A stretch of DNA of 64,000 nt from Bathynomus jamesi (lineage: Eukaryota; Arthropoda; Malacostraca; Isopoda; Cirolanidae): assembly GCA_023014485.1 (NCBI GenBank), contig JAJOZX010001731.1, positions 18,501 to 82,500 on the forward strand, given 5' to 3'. The translations under genes were made by a program, and so were the position numbers. Positions 62,936-64,000 of the stretch are shown piece by piece; the stretch's first letter is position 1, and every line of letters begins with the position of its first letter. Under the pieces are notes generated by a model. The model did not search any database and was not told where the DNA came from. It saw only the letters and a program-made list of their open reading frames with translations.

Positions 62936-63074
62936 CAGCTTAAATATTATTATTATTTCATTACAATTATTATAATTATAATTATCACTATAATTATTAT
63001 CATTATAATTATTTGTATTATATAATTATTTGTATTGTATTTGTATTGTCATATGCATTATAAACCTTTTTTAT
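62936..63074. repeat. ATT/ATAATT-rich low-complexity tract
   Basis: Imperfect ATTATT and ATAATTATT repeats; no gene. Confidence 0.8.
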
Positions 63075-63712
63075 GCATTATGTAGGAAGGAGGAGCCAAG
63101 GGAGATTGCCCTCAGAAACGTCACACCCACCCACCTACAGAAGAAGAGAGACAAAATCAAGGTTCAGAGTTTTGAGATGCCTGGATACTCTGCGTTTGAA
63201 AGATAGGAGGTCATAAACAGGGGGAAGGTGGACTGAGGAAGATTGTCCCAGAGTTGACCGGTTGAATAGATGAAAGATTGAAAATACCGATTAACCCTTG
63301 CATTAGAGAGTTGGATAGAAAAGGAATGAGAATGTGTAGAATGTCTAGTAGTGCGTGCTCTCCTTAAAGGAGGAGGTATGCAGTTAGAGAGTTCAGAAGA
63401 ACAGTGTCGGTTATAATAGCAATGGTAAAGAGAGAGTGAGGCAACATTGCGGCGAAGAGAGAGAGATTGAAGACAGTCAGTAAAGGACGGGGAACTGATG
63501 AAACGAAACGTCTTTGATTCCACCCGGTCAAGTAGGACTGTGAGGGTTGAACATAAGAAGCGTAGTCTATACAGGGGAGGACAAGTCTCCTATCCAGAGA
63601 CAGCAACTGAGTAGGAGTGAGAAAACTGCAGAGCCGGTACTGCACACCTAACCTCTTGGAAACTGCTTTGGAAAGAGAGTATATGTGATCTTTTCAGGAA
63701 AGATCACATATA
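63075..63712 (-). mobile_element. Non-LTR retrotransposon, family 1, copy 2 (5' truncated)
   Basis: Minus-strand 3' end of LINE family 1 with the same 3' untranslated region as 1640-1870. It contains the C-terminal coding block (SPSFTDCLQSLSLRRNVASL). It is truncated inside the RT C-terminus, where TATGTGATCTTTTC folds back on GGAAAGATCACATATA (63681-63713). Confidence 0.85.
63164..63645 (-). pseudogene. LINE family 1 C-terminal frames
   Basis: Two overlapping frames (63645-63364 and 63523-63164) equivalent to 2186-1875 in copy 1. RRLVLPCIDYASYV is the thumb block; LSNCIPPPL and WDNLPQSTFPL follow to the end. One frameshift. Confidence 0.85.
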
Positions 63713-63817
63713 ACTATAAACATTTATATATGTGTGTATATATAGATCTGACAATAAAATTTTTCAACTTCATTCTAACTTTCATTTTCACACACACACA
63801 CAACCACACACACACAC

Positions 63818-63855
<38 letters not shown>

Positions 63856-63965
63856 TTCTGTTCTTCCTTGATAATGTGAATCTATCACGAAAGCGCTCGG
63901 ACTTTGTGTTTCCTTTTCCTTGTGGTGTTTGCTTATTAATAAGGTCACGTGTTATTTTGTGATTC

Positions 63966-64000
<35 letters not shown>
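63713..64000. other. Microsatellites and unassigned sequence to window end
   Basis: (CA)n near 63791-63821, (TA)n at 63826-63850 and from 63972 to the end. A 76-codon frame (63732-63962) spans the microsatellites and looks fortuitous. Confidence 0.7.

Overview
The window looks like intergenic DNA from a large, AT-rich eukaryotic genome, most likely an arthropod and plausibly a decapod crustacean. The evidence is (TTAGG)/(CCTAA) tracts, very dense (TA)n, (GT)n and (GA)n microsatellites, and a mix of Penelope, jockey/CR1-like LINE, mariner, piggyBac, hAT, Merlin and Helitron sequences. The decapod assignment is inference. I found no intact host gene. The only recognisable host-type coding sequence is a broken piece of a La (SSB) RNA-binding protein carried inside a Helitron.

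Layout. 1-5 kb: fold-back mariner, 5'-truncated LINE (family 1), Penelope tail. 5-11 kb: mariner tail split by a hAT MITE, second hAT MITE, second Penelope tail, then mostly unassigned AT-rich DNA. 11-13.1 kb: cluster of non-autonomous Helitron-type elements with palindromes and a CCTAA array. 13.4-20.9 kb: LINE family 2 tail, dimeric tRNA-like SINE, then a Penelope reverse transcriptase split by a MITE and by a 3.4 kb transposon (element C1). 20.9-24 kb: near-intact piggyBac. 24-31.5 kb: fold-back mariner, composite MITE, hAT fragment and three LINE stretches. 31.5-34.7 kb: a SINE split by element C2, related to C1. 36.3-39.4 kb: 5S-derived SINE, deleted mariner, near-complete maT mariner (one stop codon), second dimeric SINE. 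39.7-45 kb: element B (homologous to C1/C2) with a different transposon, A1, inside it. 45.5-52.2 kb: two related Helitrons, one interrupted by A2 (sibling of A1), the other carrying the La fragment and an OTU-protease remnant. 53-57 kb: LINE family 2 with CCCH zinc fingers, split by a mariner and a 5S SINE. 57.5-58.4 kb: Merlin element. 59.3-62.1 kb: hAT element. 63.1-63.7 kb: second copy of LINE family 1.

Two lineages stand out. Elements B, C1 and C2 share terminal inverted repeats starting TAGG and one long protein with a D / D / C-x2-H / RW order like hAT transposases, but not obviously any standard hAT; C2 sits cleanly in a SINE with a near 8-bp duplication. Elements A1 and A2 have CACTG/CACTA-type ends, TAA target duplications and a zinc-finger protein with candidate D, D and E residues. 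Insertion boundaries give a readable nesting order: Penelope then C1, SINE then C2, B then A1, Helitron then A2, LINE then mariner and 5S SINE.
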